In this document: positions 9,264-17,868 of the stretch, one piece after another
How the letters are laid out: every line of letters begins with the position of its first letter
Numbering within the stretch: the stretch's first letter is position 1
Source of the DNA: Gammaproteobacteria bacterium
Lineage (GTDB): Bacteria > Pseudomonadota > Gammaproteobacteria > Burkholderiales > Nitrosomonadaceae
Assembly (NCBI GenBank): GCA_030431985.1
Contig: JAUIIB010000002.1
Location: 62,001 to 126,000 of the forward strand
Reading direction: 5' to 3'
DNA length: 64,000 nucleotides
Position numbers and translations under genes: made by a program
Notes under the pieces: generated by a model
Seen by the model: the letters and a program-made list of their open reading frames with translations, nothing else
Databases searched by the model: none
What the model was told of the DNA's origin: nothing

Positions 9264-9647
9264 TTAATGTAAAATCCGCGGTACCGTCAAAACAAATTCC
9301 GGGATGTTTACGTCGAAATGGATGCCGTCTTCCGCAGCCATTTGATAGCTGCCTTTCATTGATCCGGCTGAAGATGTAATCACAGTGCCGCTGGTATATT
9401 CGAACGTGTCTCCCGGTTTAAGTAGCGGTTGCTCGCCTACGACACCCAATCCACGGACTTCTTGTACAGAGCCGTCTCCATTGGTAATAATCCAGTGGCG
9501 GCTGATCAACTGCGAAGCAACCGTACCGGTATTAGCAATCGTAATGGTGTAGGCAAAAACATGTTGATCGGAAGAGTCATCCGATTGGTCCGGTAAATAA
9601 GTAGTTCGCACACTGACATTAATTTCATATTTTTTTTCTTCTGACAT
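9264..9647 (-). CDS. apaG: ApaG domain protein
   Basis: A 127-residue ApaG protein, a fibronectin-III-like beta fold. The segments S-R-H-W-I-I-T-N-G-D-G and Q-E-V-R-G-L-G-V-V-G-E-Q-P are the family core, and length fits. In enterobacteria apaG sits with ksgA and apaH; here it stands alone, convergent with the GGDEF-EAL gene and divergent from rpe. Molecular role is unresolved in most bacteria. Confidence 0.95.
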   Translation of the reverse strand: MSEEKKYEINVSVRTTYLPDQSDDSSDQHVFAYTITIANTGTVASQLISRHWIITNGDGSVQEVRGLGVVGEQPLLKPGDTFEYTSGTVITSSAGSMKGSYQMAAEDGIHFDVNIPEFVLTVPRILH

Positions 9648-9783
9648 GGCACTAATTGCACACTATTTTTTAGATAGTTTCAAGTTCAAAATTGGGGGAT
9701 TTTTAAATCATTTTGCTTCTTGTTAACGCGCTTTTACTATTTGCGGTTAAAATAGCGCATTTGATTTTCGAGAGGTTTACTCA

Positions 9784-10461
9784 ATGTACCGTATTGCACC
9801 TAGCATTTTATCAGCTAACTTTGCCAAACTTGGACAAGAAATTACCGATGTAATTGATTCCGGGGCCGATATTATTCATTTTGATGTTATGGATAATCAT
9901 TATGTGCCCAACCTGACCATTGGTCCACTGGTTTGTGAGGCAATCAGACCACTGACTGATGCGATGATTGATGTACATCTAATGGTTGAACCGGTGGATC
10001 GAATTGTACCGGACTTTGCCAAAGCTGGTGCCAATATCATATCGTTTCATCCGGAGGCTTCTGCCCATATCGATCGTACCATCGGTCTGATTAAAGATCA
10101 GGGTTGTCTTGCTGGGTTAGTATTTAATCCGGCTACTCCGTTGCATTATCTTGATCACGTTTTGGATAAGTTGGATTTGGTATTGATTATGTCGGTTAAT
10201 CCGGGATTTGGCGGACAAAAATTTATTCCTGAGGCGCTAAACAAACTTAAAGCCGTTCGCAAGCGTATCGATGAATGCGGCAAATCAATCATGCTGGAAA
10301 TCGACGGCGGGGTCAAAGTAGATAATATTGCTGAAATCGCCCGTGCGGGTGCTGATACATTCGTTGCCGGTTCAGCAATTTTTCATGCCGGAGAAGATAG
10401 CGATGCGCACCGATATGACACCGTTGTATCTGCGTTACGGGCAGAACTCGCCAAGGTATAA
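9784..10461 (+). CDS. rpe: Ribulose-phosphate 3-epimerase
   Basis: Interconverts ribulose-5-phosphate and xylulose-5-phosphate in the pentose phosphate and Calvin cycles. The 225-residue TIM barrel shows L-S-A-N-F-A-K-L-G at the N-terminus, [16 protein letters not shown] and [10 protein letters not shown], which supply the metal ligands and the phosphate loop. GAGAGGT lies before the ATG. It begins an rpe-gph-trpE series on one strand, an order common in Betaproteobacteria. Confidence 0.97.
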   Translation: MYRIAPSILSANFAKLGQEITDVIDSGADIIHFDVMDNHYVPNLTIGPLVCEAIRPLTDAMIDVHLMVEPVDRIVPDFAKAGANIISFHPEASAHIDRTIGLIKDQGCLAGLVFNPATPLHYLDHVLDKLDLVLIMSVNPGFGGQKFIPEALNKLKAVRKRIDECGKSIMLEIDGGVKVDNIAEIARAGADTFVAGSAIFHAGEDSDAHRYDTVVSALRAELAKV

Positions 10462-10520
10462 ACCGAATATTTCAATCCCAGTCAATAACAAAAGATAGCG
10501 CTCGATTGCTATCACTGAAC

Positions 10521-11255
10521 ATGAATAAACAACACTTTTCTTACGCAGACACATCGGTTGAGAAGTTGAGTTTTCCCTTATCCATCAAAGTAGTTATGAT
10601 TGATTTGGATGGTACCTTGCTCGACACAGCAGAGGATTTAGCGTTTGCCGCTAATCTGATGCTGCGTGAATTAGGTAAGCCGGAGCAACCAGTGGATACC
10701 ATTAAAACCTATATTGGTAAAGGGTTGCAGCGGCTTATCAAACGCACCTTAACCGGTGATCTGGAGGGTGAGCCTGAGCCACAATTGCTTGAAGCGGCCG
10801 TGCCGATTTATAGGAAGCATTATGCCGACAATATTCACGTTCATACAAAGCCCTATCCAGGAGTTAGGGACGGTATTGATCGGCTGCTACAAGCGGGATT
10901 TCATTTGGCCTGTGTTACTAACAAATCGGAGCGCTTTACTGTGCCGCTATTGCGTTCTACCGGATTTTACGATGATTTTGAAATGGTGTTATCCGGTGAC
11001 AGTTTACCGAGGCGTAAACCAGACCCACTGCCGTTGATGCATATTTGCAATCAATTCAACGTGCAGCCGTATCAGGCTGTATTGTTTGGCGATTCACTTA
11101 ACGATGTTATTGCCGCGCGCGCAGCCGGTTGCCGCATTTTTTGCGTACCTTATGGGTATAACGAAGGGCGCGATGTGCATGACTTGGATTGTGACGCAAT
11201 CGTACCATCGTTAATCGAGGCGACTCAGCTTATCGTTAAAACTTCGTCTTCATAG
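10521..11255 (+). CDS. gph: Phosphoglycolate phosphatase
   Basis: HAD-family hydrolase that removes phosphate from 2-phosphoglycolate, made by Rubisco oxygenation or DNA repair. HAD motif I is D-L-D-G-T-L-L-D-T, motif II sits near V-T-N-K-S-E, and motif III/IV is R-K-P-D-P-L-P followed by F-G-D-S-L-N-D. I chose the ATG at 10521 (244 residues); a TTG at 10506 is in frame. Either start leaves an N-terminal extension of about 25 residues before the usual start of the fold, so an ATG further in is also possible. It is 60 bp downstream of rpe. Confidence 0.93.
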   Translation: MNKQHFSYADTSVEKLSFPLSIKVVMIDLDGTLLDTAEDLAFAANLMLRELGKPEQPVDTIKTYIGKGLQRLIKRTLTGDLEGEPEPQLLEAAVPIYRKHYADNIHVHTKPYPGVRDGIDRLLQAGFHLACVTNKSERFTVPLLRSTGFYDDFEMVLSGDSLPRRKPDPLPLMHICNQFNVQPYQAVLFGDSLNDVIAARAAGCRIFCVPYGYNEGRDVHDLDCDAIVPSLIEATQLIVKTSSS

Positions 11256-11372
11256 GTGTTGGAAGAAATGCGCACAACCCATGGTGATATCCCCTAATAC
11301 TCTGAACCGTGTTGTTTTTTCGGAATTCTCATAATACAGAAAGTAATAATATATGCTCTACGGGAACGGTAA

Positions 11373-12845
11373 ATGACCGAAAGTGAATTTTGTGTGCTTG
11401 CCGGGCAGGGCTATAACCGTATTCCTGTCGTATTGGAAACATTTGCTGATTTGGATACGCCGCTTTCAGTCTACCTGAAGTTGGCGAATACGCCTTACTC
11501 GTACTTACTCGAATCTGTGCAGGGTGGTGAGCGTTTTGGCCGTTATTCTTTTGTAGGACTATCGGCCAAAACGCGTATTGAGGCACGAGGTAATCATGTT
11601 CGGGTTATTAACAGTAACCAGATCGAGGAAGTGGAAGTCACTGATGTGCTGGCGTACATTAACGAATATATGACGCAGTTTAAAGCAGCGCCCTATAAAG
11701 GTTTGCCGCGGTTTTGTGGTGGCCTGGTCGGGTATTTTGCGTATGATACGGTCAGATACATCGAGCACAAATTAGCCGGCCAGGCCCGCCCCGACGTATT
11801 AAATACGCCAGATATTCTATTGCTGCTTTCGGAAGAACTCGCCGTTGTGGATAACTTGGCTGGTAAGCTTTATTTGGTTACTTATGTCGATCCGGCTACA
11901 GATAACGCATACCGCACCGGTAAAAAACGGCTGGAAAGCTTGTTGGCCCAGCTACGTCAACCGGTGACAATACCGACTGAACAGGCTGTGAGTCAGGGGT
12001 TACCCGTCTCAGAGTTCAATGAGTGCGATTTTATAGCGGCTGTCGAACAAGCTAAACAATATATCTACGATGGCGACATCATGCAGGTTGTGTTATCCCA
12101 GCGTACCAGCAAGCCTTATCAGGCATCAACGCTTGCCCTGTATCGTGCCTTGCGTAGTTTGAACCCGTCACCTTACATGTTCTATTATCATTTTGATGAT
12201 TTTCATGTTATCGGTGCGTCGCCGGAAATATTAGTCCGTTTGGAGGATGATGTCGTAACAGTGCGACCAATTGCCGGAACGCGCCCGCGTGGGAAAACGC
12301 CGCAGGAGGATGGCGATCTGGCTGCCGATCTATTGGCCGATCCTAAAGAAAGAGCCGAGCATGTCATGCTTATGGATTTGGGCCGCAATGACATCGGACG
12401 GGTGGTGAAAGTCGGGACTGTTGCTGTTACAGAAAATATGCAGATTGAGCACTATTCCCATGTTATGCATATCGTTTCCAACGTGGAGGGTAGGCTAAAA
12501 CAGGGGTTGAACGCCATGGATGTATTACGGGCAACCTTCCCAGCTGGAACAGTCAGCGGTGCGCCTAAAGTGCGCGCCATGGAAATTATTGATGAACTCG
12601 AGATTTCCAAACGCGGTATTTATGCCGGCGCAGTTGGTTATCTTAGTTTTAATGGCGATATGGATTTGGCTATTGCTATACGGACTGGTGTCGTTAAAGA
12701 CGGAAAACTGCATGTTCAGGCAGGCGCCGGAATTGTTGCCGATTCTGTGCCGCAAAATGAGTGGATTGAAACCCAAAACAAGGCCAAAGCAATTCTGCGC
12801 GCCGCGGAAATTGCTGAAGCAGGTTTGGATTACAAGTTTGACTGA
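11373..12845 (+). CDS. trpE: Anthranilate synthase component I
   Basis: Makes anthranilate from chorismate with TrpG-supplied ammonia, the first step of tryptophan synthesis. The 490-residue product has the N-terminal regulatory domain with the L-E-S tryptophan-binding element (L-L-E-S-V-Q-G-G) and the chorismate-binding C-terminal domain with I-G-A-S-P-E, R-P-I-A-G-T-R-P-R-G and G-A-P-K-V-R-A-M-E. GGGAACGG precedes the ATG. trpG, trpD and trpC do not follow: the next gene is on the opposite strand. I see no leader peptide or attenuator upstream. Confidence 0.97.
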   Translation: MTESEFCVLAGQGYNRIPVVLETFADLDTPLSVYLKLANTPYSYLLESVQGGERFGRYSFVGLSAKTRIEARGNHVRVINSNQIEEVEVTDVLAYINEYMTQFKAAPYKGLPRFCGGLVGYFAYDTVRYIEHKLAGQARPDVLNTPDILLLLSEELAVVDNLAGKLYLVTYVDPATDNAYRTGKKRLESLLAQLRQPVTIPTEQAVSQGLPVSEFNECDFIAAVEQAKQYIYDGDIMQVVLSQRTSKPYQASTLALYRALRSLNPSPYMFYYHFDDFHVIGASPEILVRLEDDVVTVRPIAGTRPRGKTPQEDGDLAADLLADPKERAEHVMLMDLGRNDIGRVVKVGTVAVTENMQIEHYSHVMHIVSNVEGRLKQGLNAMDVLRATFPAGTVSGAPKVRAMEIIDELEISKRGIYAGAVGYLSFNGDMDLAIAIRTGVVKDGKLHVQAGAGIVADSVPQNEWIETQNKAKAILRAAEIAEAGLDYKFD

Positions 12846-12919
12846 GCAATCTGATGTCAGATAGCTTGCATTAAAACATTGAGTATCCAGAACCTGCTAT
12901 TGATTAATTCAATGTGACC

Positions 12920-13609
12920 TTAATAAGGTTGATTGTAGGGGTCGCCTTGAGGTTGAGGCTGCGGTGCGGTTTCGTAAACGAAAATTTCCACACGTCTGTT
13001 CATTGCTCTACCGGCCGGTGTGTCGTTCGATGCAATCGGTTCATATTCACCACGTCCGTCAATTTGGATACGATGATAAGGAACTCCGCGTTGCACCAGA
13101 TAGTCCCGGGTACTGGCTGCGCGATTAATCGATAGTGGGTTGTTAATCGCATCGGACCCCGAGCTGTCTGTATGCCCGATAACGCTGACCCGCGCATCGG
13201 GATTGTTCATCAAGCTGGCGGCAAAACTATCGAGAATGGGTTTCATGTTCGGCTTAAGCTGTGCGCGACCGGTATCAAAGGTAATATCACTGGGAATATC
13301 AAGTTTAAGGCGATTATCAGCTGTCTGTGAAACCTGAACGCCAGTGCCTGCGGTAACGGCCTCCATTTGTCGCTTTTGTTCCTCCAGTTTTTTCGACCAC
13401 ATGTATCCACCCAGTGTACCCAGCGCAGCACCGGAGGCGGCACCAATTGCGGCACCTTTGCCACCACCTGCAATGGCGCCAATTGCTGCACCTGTTGCAG
13501 CACCAAGTGCCGTACCCTGGGCTGTGCCACGTTGTGTATCGGACATATTCGCACAACCGCTAAATACCAAACTGAGTGCAGCCAACATCATAATTGGGCG
13601 ATGTGTCAT
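12920..13609 (-). CDS. OmpA-family lipoprotein with glycine zipper
   Basis: A 229-residue outer-membrane lipoprotein. A signal peptide with lipobox (V-F-S-G-C) is followed by a glycine-zipper segment rich in G-A-A-x-G-A-A repeats (about residues 33-70), which can insert in membranes. A C-terminal OmpA/MotB peptidoglycan-binding domain follows (G-H-T-D-S-S-G-S near residue 145 and N-R-R-V-E-I-F at the end). The overall layout resembles E. coli YiaD. The tail is Pro/Gln-rich. AGGAGG lies 4-5 bases before the ATG. Likely role is tethering the outer membrane to peptidoglycan. Confidence 0.9.
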   Translation of the reverse strand: MTHRPIMMLAALSLVFSGCANMSDTQRGTAQGTALGAATGAAIGAIAGGGKGAAIGAASGAALGTLGGYMWSKKLEEQKRQMEAVTAGTGVQVSQTADNRLKLDIPSDITFDTGRAQLKPNMKPILDSFAASLMNNPDARVSVIGHTDSSGSDAINNPLSINRAASTRDYLVQRGVPYHRIQIDGRGEYEPIASNDTPAGRAMNRRVEIFVYETAPQPQPQGDPYNQPY

Positions 13610-13741
13610 AGTTCCTCCTGTATAGGGTTATTGGTAACACGGCAATGATACCACCGGCTCCAGTCGATGGATACCTATCCATTTTGATTTTATCGTGTAT
13701 CGCCTATAGTATTAACTATCAAAGTTTAAAGGGATAACACT

Positions 13742-13993
13742 ATGGCGCAGAATACGATTGCATGTGAACTGCACGACTATATCGAGGTAGCATGTATGTA
13801 TGGTTATCAACTCAAATTGGTGTTAAAGGACGGGCAGGTTGTGGAGGGTCGGGCTGTAGACATCGAACAATCCACAGACAAGCATGAATGGCTAGTCATC
13901 AGCAATGGTGAAACAAGAAAAGTTGATTTGATTACGTTAGCCAAAATGCAAGTGCTGACACCCCAGGCAAAATTTACTGAGGTTGTTTTTTGA
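13742..13993 (+). CDS. rof: Rof-like Rho-binding antiterminator
   Basis: An 83-residue protein with the Rof/YaeO pattern: a C-E-L-H-D-Y-I-E opening, a five-stranded Sm-like barrel, and E-W-L followed by R-K-V-D-L-I near the end. E. coli Rof binds Rho and blocks its primary RNA site, reducing termination. Length matches (84 in E. coli). AAGGGA precedes the ATG. It is divergent from the OmpA-type lipoprotein and 31 bp upstream of the asmA-like gene. The family call is by eye; the function is transferred from E. coli. Confidence 0.75.
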   Translation: MAQNTIACELHDYIEVACMYGYQLKLVLKDGQVVEGRAVDIEQSTDKHEWLVISNGETRKVDLITLAKMQVLTPQAKFTEVVF

Positions 13994-14024
13994 GCGATCC
14001 TCATCGGAAAACTGTTGACCGGAT

Positions 14025-15371
14025 ATGACGCACCGCAATTTTCGATATCTATTGTTTTGTTTGACGGGGTTGGTGTTTTTGTGCATCGGCCTAACACTGA
14101 CAGTCATAGTGTTCAATCCTAATATATTAAAACCGGTTATAGAACAATGGGTAAAGCGCAATACACAACGTGTATTAACGATCAATGGTGATATACAGAT
14201 TGATGTATATCCACACATTGAAATTCAGCTAAATAACTTGGTATTGAGTGAGTATCAACGTGAGCAGCATCAGTTTGTTACAATTGAAGCAATTTACGTG
14301 ATGGCTGATTTAGGATCATTACTGAATCAACAGGTCATAGCTATTGATCGAGTAGTTGTTACAGGTGTAAGTGCGCAATTGGTACGTGATAAAGATGGTG
14401 TGCTGAATATTGATGATTTGCTAAACCAGCCAAATGAAACGACACCCACCGCAATTGAAATTGCGCAGGCAGAAATTATCCGTGGTCAATTGTCGATTCA
14501 GGATGAAATGACCCAGCAATATGCTACGTTTGATGATATCCATCTAGGACTGGAGCAGATAACCAGAGCATCGATTGAGCGGGCCGTATTGCAGACATCG
14601 CTTCAACTAATGCGCAAAGACCAACGCCAGCAGATGGATTTAGTGCTGCAATTTGAAGCTCGTGAATTCAAGCTTAATGAAACGATACCTATTGGCGGCC
14701 CCGTCGTCTTATCTATACAAAATAGCGCTGCTGATCAGGATTTAAATGTGAATCTTATCATCGACCGGGTGATGGATATTGAGTCATCGAGTAAAGTAGA
14801 ATTTCAAGCACATATGCGGGTGACATTAATGTCAGAATTTCAACTGCAAACAGCACGAATTGAATTGGACACAATTATGAATGCGCAATCCGCTGGTCAA
14901 CGGTGGCGTTTTTCTGATCTTGAAATACATGCCGAATCGTTTCACCCGGATTATTTGCGTAAACCCATACACGGTCGATTAGCGGGTGATATCGAAATTG
15001 AACTGCCATGTTGTATTCAAACAAAATTACACGGCACCTTAGCCGACAGTACCCTAACAATTGCCGCCCTGGCGGATATGTCTGCCGAACCCGGAGTAAG
15101 TTTTGATGTTCGGTTGACACAGATCGATCTAAACGAATGGCTGGCGGAATCGACATTAAAGCCAGAACAAATGGAAACTGCACGGCAAGCTGAATTATCG
15201 GAAAATTCATTAACCGAGCAGGATTTTTCATTTCTGAAAACAAACTATTTGAAAGGCATCATCCAGATTGGAACGTTAACCGTCGACACTGCGCAACTCT
15301 CAAATATACGCATGATATTTGCTCCTGGAGTGGAAGTAGAAGACCCGAAATTGAAGCATTCCATCCAATAA
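14025..15371 (+). CDS. AsmA-family protein
   Basis: A 448-residue AsmA-like protein: an N-terminal membrane anchor (about residues 8-30) and a long periplasmic region with the AsmA opening pattern (R-V-L-T-I-N-G-D-I, then P-H-I-E-I-Q-L-N-N-L). AsmA-like proteins form bridge-like beta structures implicated in phospholipid traffic to the outer membrane. It is short compared with E. coli AsmA (617) and lacks a clear AsmA C-terminal domain. The stop is separated from the mutY ATG by one base, so translation of the two is probably coupled. Confidence 0.8.
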   Translation: MTHRNFRYLLFCLTGLVFLCIGLTLTVIVFNPNILKPVIEQWVKRNTQRVLTINGDIQIDVYPHIEIQLNNLVLSEYQREQHQFVTIEAIYVMADLGSLLNQQVIAIDRVVVTGVSAQLVRDKDGVLNIDDLLNQPNETTPTAIEIAQAEIIRGQLSIQDEMTQQYATFDDIHLGLEQITRASIERAVLQTSLQLMRKDQRQQMDLVLQFEAREFKLNETIPIGGPVVLSIQNSAADQDLNVNLIIDRVMDIESSSKVEFQAHMRVTLMSEFQLQTARIELDTIMNAQSAGQRWRFSDLEIHAESFHPDYLRKPIHGRLAGDIEIELPCCIQTKLHGTLADSTLTIAALADMSAEPGVSFDVRLTQIDLNEWLAESTLKPEQMETARQAELSENSLTEQDFSFLKTNYLKGIIQIGTLTVDTAQLSNIRMIFAPGVEVEDPKLKHSIQ

Positions 15372-15372
15372 A

Positions 15373-16404
15373 ATGGCAGCGCTCGCTAATCAATTAATAC
15401 CGTGGCAGAAAAAATATGGCCGCCACGATTTACCCTGGCAGAATTGTCGGGATCCATACGCCGTATGGTTGTCCGAAATCATGTTGCAGCAAACACAGGT
15501 GGCCACCGCTATTCCGTATTATCAGCGTTTTATTTTACAATTTACTGATATTGAAACGCTGGCACAGGCTTCCGTTGACGATGTGCTGTCCTGTTGGAGT
15601 GGATTGGGTTATTACTCGCGTGCGCGGAATTTGCACCGGGCGGCAAATGTTATCTTGCACGAATTCGACGGCAGCTTTCCGCAAACCCGAGAATTGCTGC
15701 AACAATTACCGGGTATTGGCCGTTCTACTGCAGCTGCAATCATGGTCTTCGCTTATGGGCAGCGGGAGGCTATCCTCGATGGTAACGTAAAGCGTGTTTT
15801 TGCACGTTATTTTGGCATTCGGCAATATCCCGGTGAAACCAGAACGTTAAAGCAACTCTGGCGCTTAGCTGAAAATTCTCTGCCTGATTCTGAATCCGCT
15901 GATGACATCAGAACCTATACGCAGGCATTAATGGATTTGGGTTCTATCGTTTGTCTGCGTCGTAAACCACTATGCCAACAATGCCCATTGCAACAACGCT
16001 GTATTGCATATGGTGAAGGTAGGGTGTCACAATTACCGATACCTAAACCATCAAAACCGCTGCCTGAAAAAGAAACCATCTTTATGATTTATCGTAACGA
16101 CAACAAAATCCTGTTGAAAAAAAGGCCTGAGAAAGGCGTGTGGGGCGGTTTGTGGTGCTTTCCAGAACATGAAATAGAGAGCCGAAAGAATACAATTTTT
16201 AGCTGGATGCAACCGTTGAAATTACCGCAGTTACGGCATACATTTACACATTTTAAATTGTCTATCTATCCCTGTCTTCAGGATGTGCGTGTCAACAATA
16301 CAGTTGTGTCAATGGATATGGTCTGGGTTCATCCAGAGGAAGCGCTACGGATGGCCATTCCCGTACCCGTCAAAAAATTGATTCAGTCGCATTTGATGGG
16401 TTAA
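15373..16404 (+). CDS. mutY: A/G-specific adenine DNA glycosylase MutY
   Basis: Removes adenine mispaired with 8-oxoguanine. The 343-residue protein has the helix-hairpin-helix L-P-G-I-G-R-S-T-A-A-A-I, the catalytic Asp region L-D-G-N-V-K-R-V, the [4Fe-4S] cysteines C-x6-C-x2-C-x5-C (around residues 198-214) and a C-terminal NUDIX-like 8-oxoG recognition domain. Length is typical. Its ATG follows the asmA-like stop by one base. The folate cyclo-ligase gene follows in the same direction. Confidence 0.97.
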   Translation: MAALANQLIPWQKKYGRHDLPWQNCRDPYAVWLSEIMLQQTQVATAIPYYQRFILQFTDIETLAQASVDDVLSCWSGLGYYSRARNLHRAANVILHEFDGSFPQTRELLQQLPGIGRSTAAAIMVFAYGQREAILDGNVKRVFARYFGIRQYPGETRTLKQLWRLAENSLPDSESADDIRTYTQALMDLGSIVCLRRKPLCQQCPLQQRCIAYGEGRVSQLPIPKPSKPLPEKETIFMIYRNDNKILLKKRPEKGVWGGLWCFPEHEIESRKNTIFSWMQPLKLPQLRHTFTHFKLSIYPCLQDVRVNNTVVSMDMVWVHPEEALRMAIPVPVKKLIQSHLMG

Positions 16405-16435
16405 TCCTTGAGCGTACTTGATAATTGACGAATTT

Positions 16436-17062
16436 ATGAACGATTGGCAAAAATGGAGACGGCAAGCGCGTGAACGAATTGTCACAGTCAGAATGGCTGT
16501 ACCTGATGCGCTCCATCAGCAATGGGGCGCAGCCATTGCTGCACTATTGCAACAGGGTTTTCCTAATTTGCATCGTATGAAGATCGGGTTGTATTGGCCG
16601 TTTCGCAATGAATATGACCCGAGAGAGGCGGTCCTGCCTTTTAGCAAGACCGGTGCGATTTTGGCCATGCCCGAAGTGATCGATAAGCATAAACCATTGT
16701 GTTTTCGTGAGTGGTGGCCCGGTGCGCCGATGAGAAAAGGGGCTTATACTATTCCGGTGCCCGATGATACGCCGTATATCGAACCTGATGTATTGATTGT
16801 TCCGATGGTTGGTTTTGATATGAAGGGATACCGTCTGGGGTACGGTAGTGGTTATTATGATCGTACACTTGCCAGTTACGCACACAGGCCACATACGATC
16901 GGTGTAGCGTTTGAATTGCAGCGGCTTGAAACCGTTTATCCTCAGCCGCATGATATTGTGATGCAATACGTGGTTACAGAAGCCGGTATTTTTCAGTCCA
17001 GCGATAGCGGGCTTGTGCCAATCTCAATTGAGCAATGCGCTGTAGATAATGCTAGCGTCTAG
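16436..17062 (+). CDS. fthC: 5-formyltetrahydrofolate cyclo-ligase
   Basis: Converts 5-formyl-THF to 5,10-methenyl-THF using ATP. The 208-residue product carries the basic N-terminal substrate/ATP region (W-R-R-Q-A-R-E-R), the P-M-V-G-F-D motif and the glycine-rich loop L-G-Y-G-S-G-Y-Y-D-R typical of the family. The start is uncertain: I use the ATG at 16436, while a TTG at 16418 would add six residues; neither has a strong ribosome-binding site. It lies about 30 bp after mutY and is the end of the asmA-mutY-fthC run. A hairpin terminator follows. Confidence 0.93.
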   Translation: MNDWQKWRRQARERIVTVRMAVPDALHQQWGAAIAALLQQGFPNLHRMKIGLYWPFRNEYDPREAVLPFSKTGAILAMPEVIDKHKPLCFREWWPGAPMRKGAYTIPVPDDTPYIEPDVLIVPMVGFDMKGYRLGYGSGYYDRTLASYAHRPHTIGVAFELQRLETVYPQPHDIVMQYVVTEAGIFQSSDSGLVPISIEQCAVDNASV

Positions 17063-17069
17063 GCGTTGT

Positions 17070-17106
17070 CAAACGGCCCGAAGTAGATGATTAGACGAGC
17101 CGTTTG
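17070..17106. terminator. Hairpin between convergent fthC and RTX genes
   Basis: CAAACGGC (17070-17077) pairs perfectly with GCCGTTTG (17099-17106), followed on the plus strand by a T-rich stretch. It lies between two convergent genes and would terminate fthC transcription. The loop is long (21 bases), which lowers confidence. Confidence 0.5.
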
Positions 17107-17131
17107 TATTTTCTGATTACGGAGAACAGGA

Positions 17132-17731
17132 TTACAGCTGGAAAACAATCATATCTGGCGAAAGATCACTTAATTGGATACCGACAAGATCAATTGAAAG
17201 ATTGCTGCCGAATTCGATAGTTACGCCATCACTGCGTTGATCAATGTCAGTGACAAACGGCACCAACTTTTCAAGGCTGTCAACACCGACTTGCGCTGTA
17301 TCAAAGAACAGTCGGTCTTCTCCCGGGTTAAAATCATGTACGCGAAAGAACCCTAGATTGTAAAAGCCGAAGGTGTCGTTTCCGGTTCCTCCGAATAATT
17401 GATCATGACCGTCACCGGCACGTAAAATATCGTCGCCCGGTCCACCAAATAGTTTGTCTGTGCCACCTTGGCCATCGAGATCATCGTTGCCGGCATCGCC
17501 ATCAACGGTATCGTTCCCGTCGCCGCCCTTAAGCACATCATTACCATCATTACCTTCGAGTTCATCATTTCCAAAACCGGCCTGGATTTCATTGTCGAGC
17601 TCGTCTCCAATATGGAGGAAATCATCTTCGCCGAAGCCACCCGAACCGAATCCTTCAAACTCTATACCATCAATAATTTCAATTAACCCCGAAGAACCGA
17701 TGTTCGGGCGATTGATTACTTCAACTGTCAT
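17132..17731 (-). CDS. Small RTX calcium-binding repeat protein
   Basis: A 199-residue acidic protein. Residues about 50-125 hold roughly eight glycine/aspartate nonapeptides of the G-G-x-G-x-D-x-L type (for example G-N-D-G-N-D-V-L, G-G-P-G-D-D-I-L, G-G-T-G-N-D-T-F), which form calcium-binding parallel beta rolls. There is no N-terminal signal peptide. The C-terminus (D-M-I-V-F-Q-L) is hydrophobic and resembles the tail of type I secretion substrates. AGGAGG sits about 8 bases before the ATG, so it is probably well translated. No catalytic domain and no type I secretion genes are nearby. It is divergent from the LicD-cytidylyltransferase fusion. Role unknown. Confidence 0.85.
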   Translation of the reverse strand: MTVEVINRPNIGSSGLIEIIDGIEFEGFGSGGFGEDDFLHIGDELDNEIQAGFGNDELEGNDGNDVLKGGDGNDTVDGDAGNDDLDGQGGTDKLFGGPGDDILRAGDGHDQLFGGTGNDTFGFYNLGFFRVHDFNPGEDRLFFDTAQVGVDSLEKLVPFVTDIDQRSDGVTIEFGSNLSIDLVGIQLSDLSPDMIVFQL

Positions 17732-17868
17732 AATGTTGTACCTCCTGAAAGTGAGTAGGGTTACAGTTTTTATTATTATAAAATCAATTTATAATAATGC
17801 TAATAATAATGATATTAATTCTCAATAGTATCAAACTCAGGATAAAATTCAAGCTTAATGATGATGTG

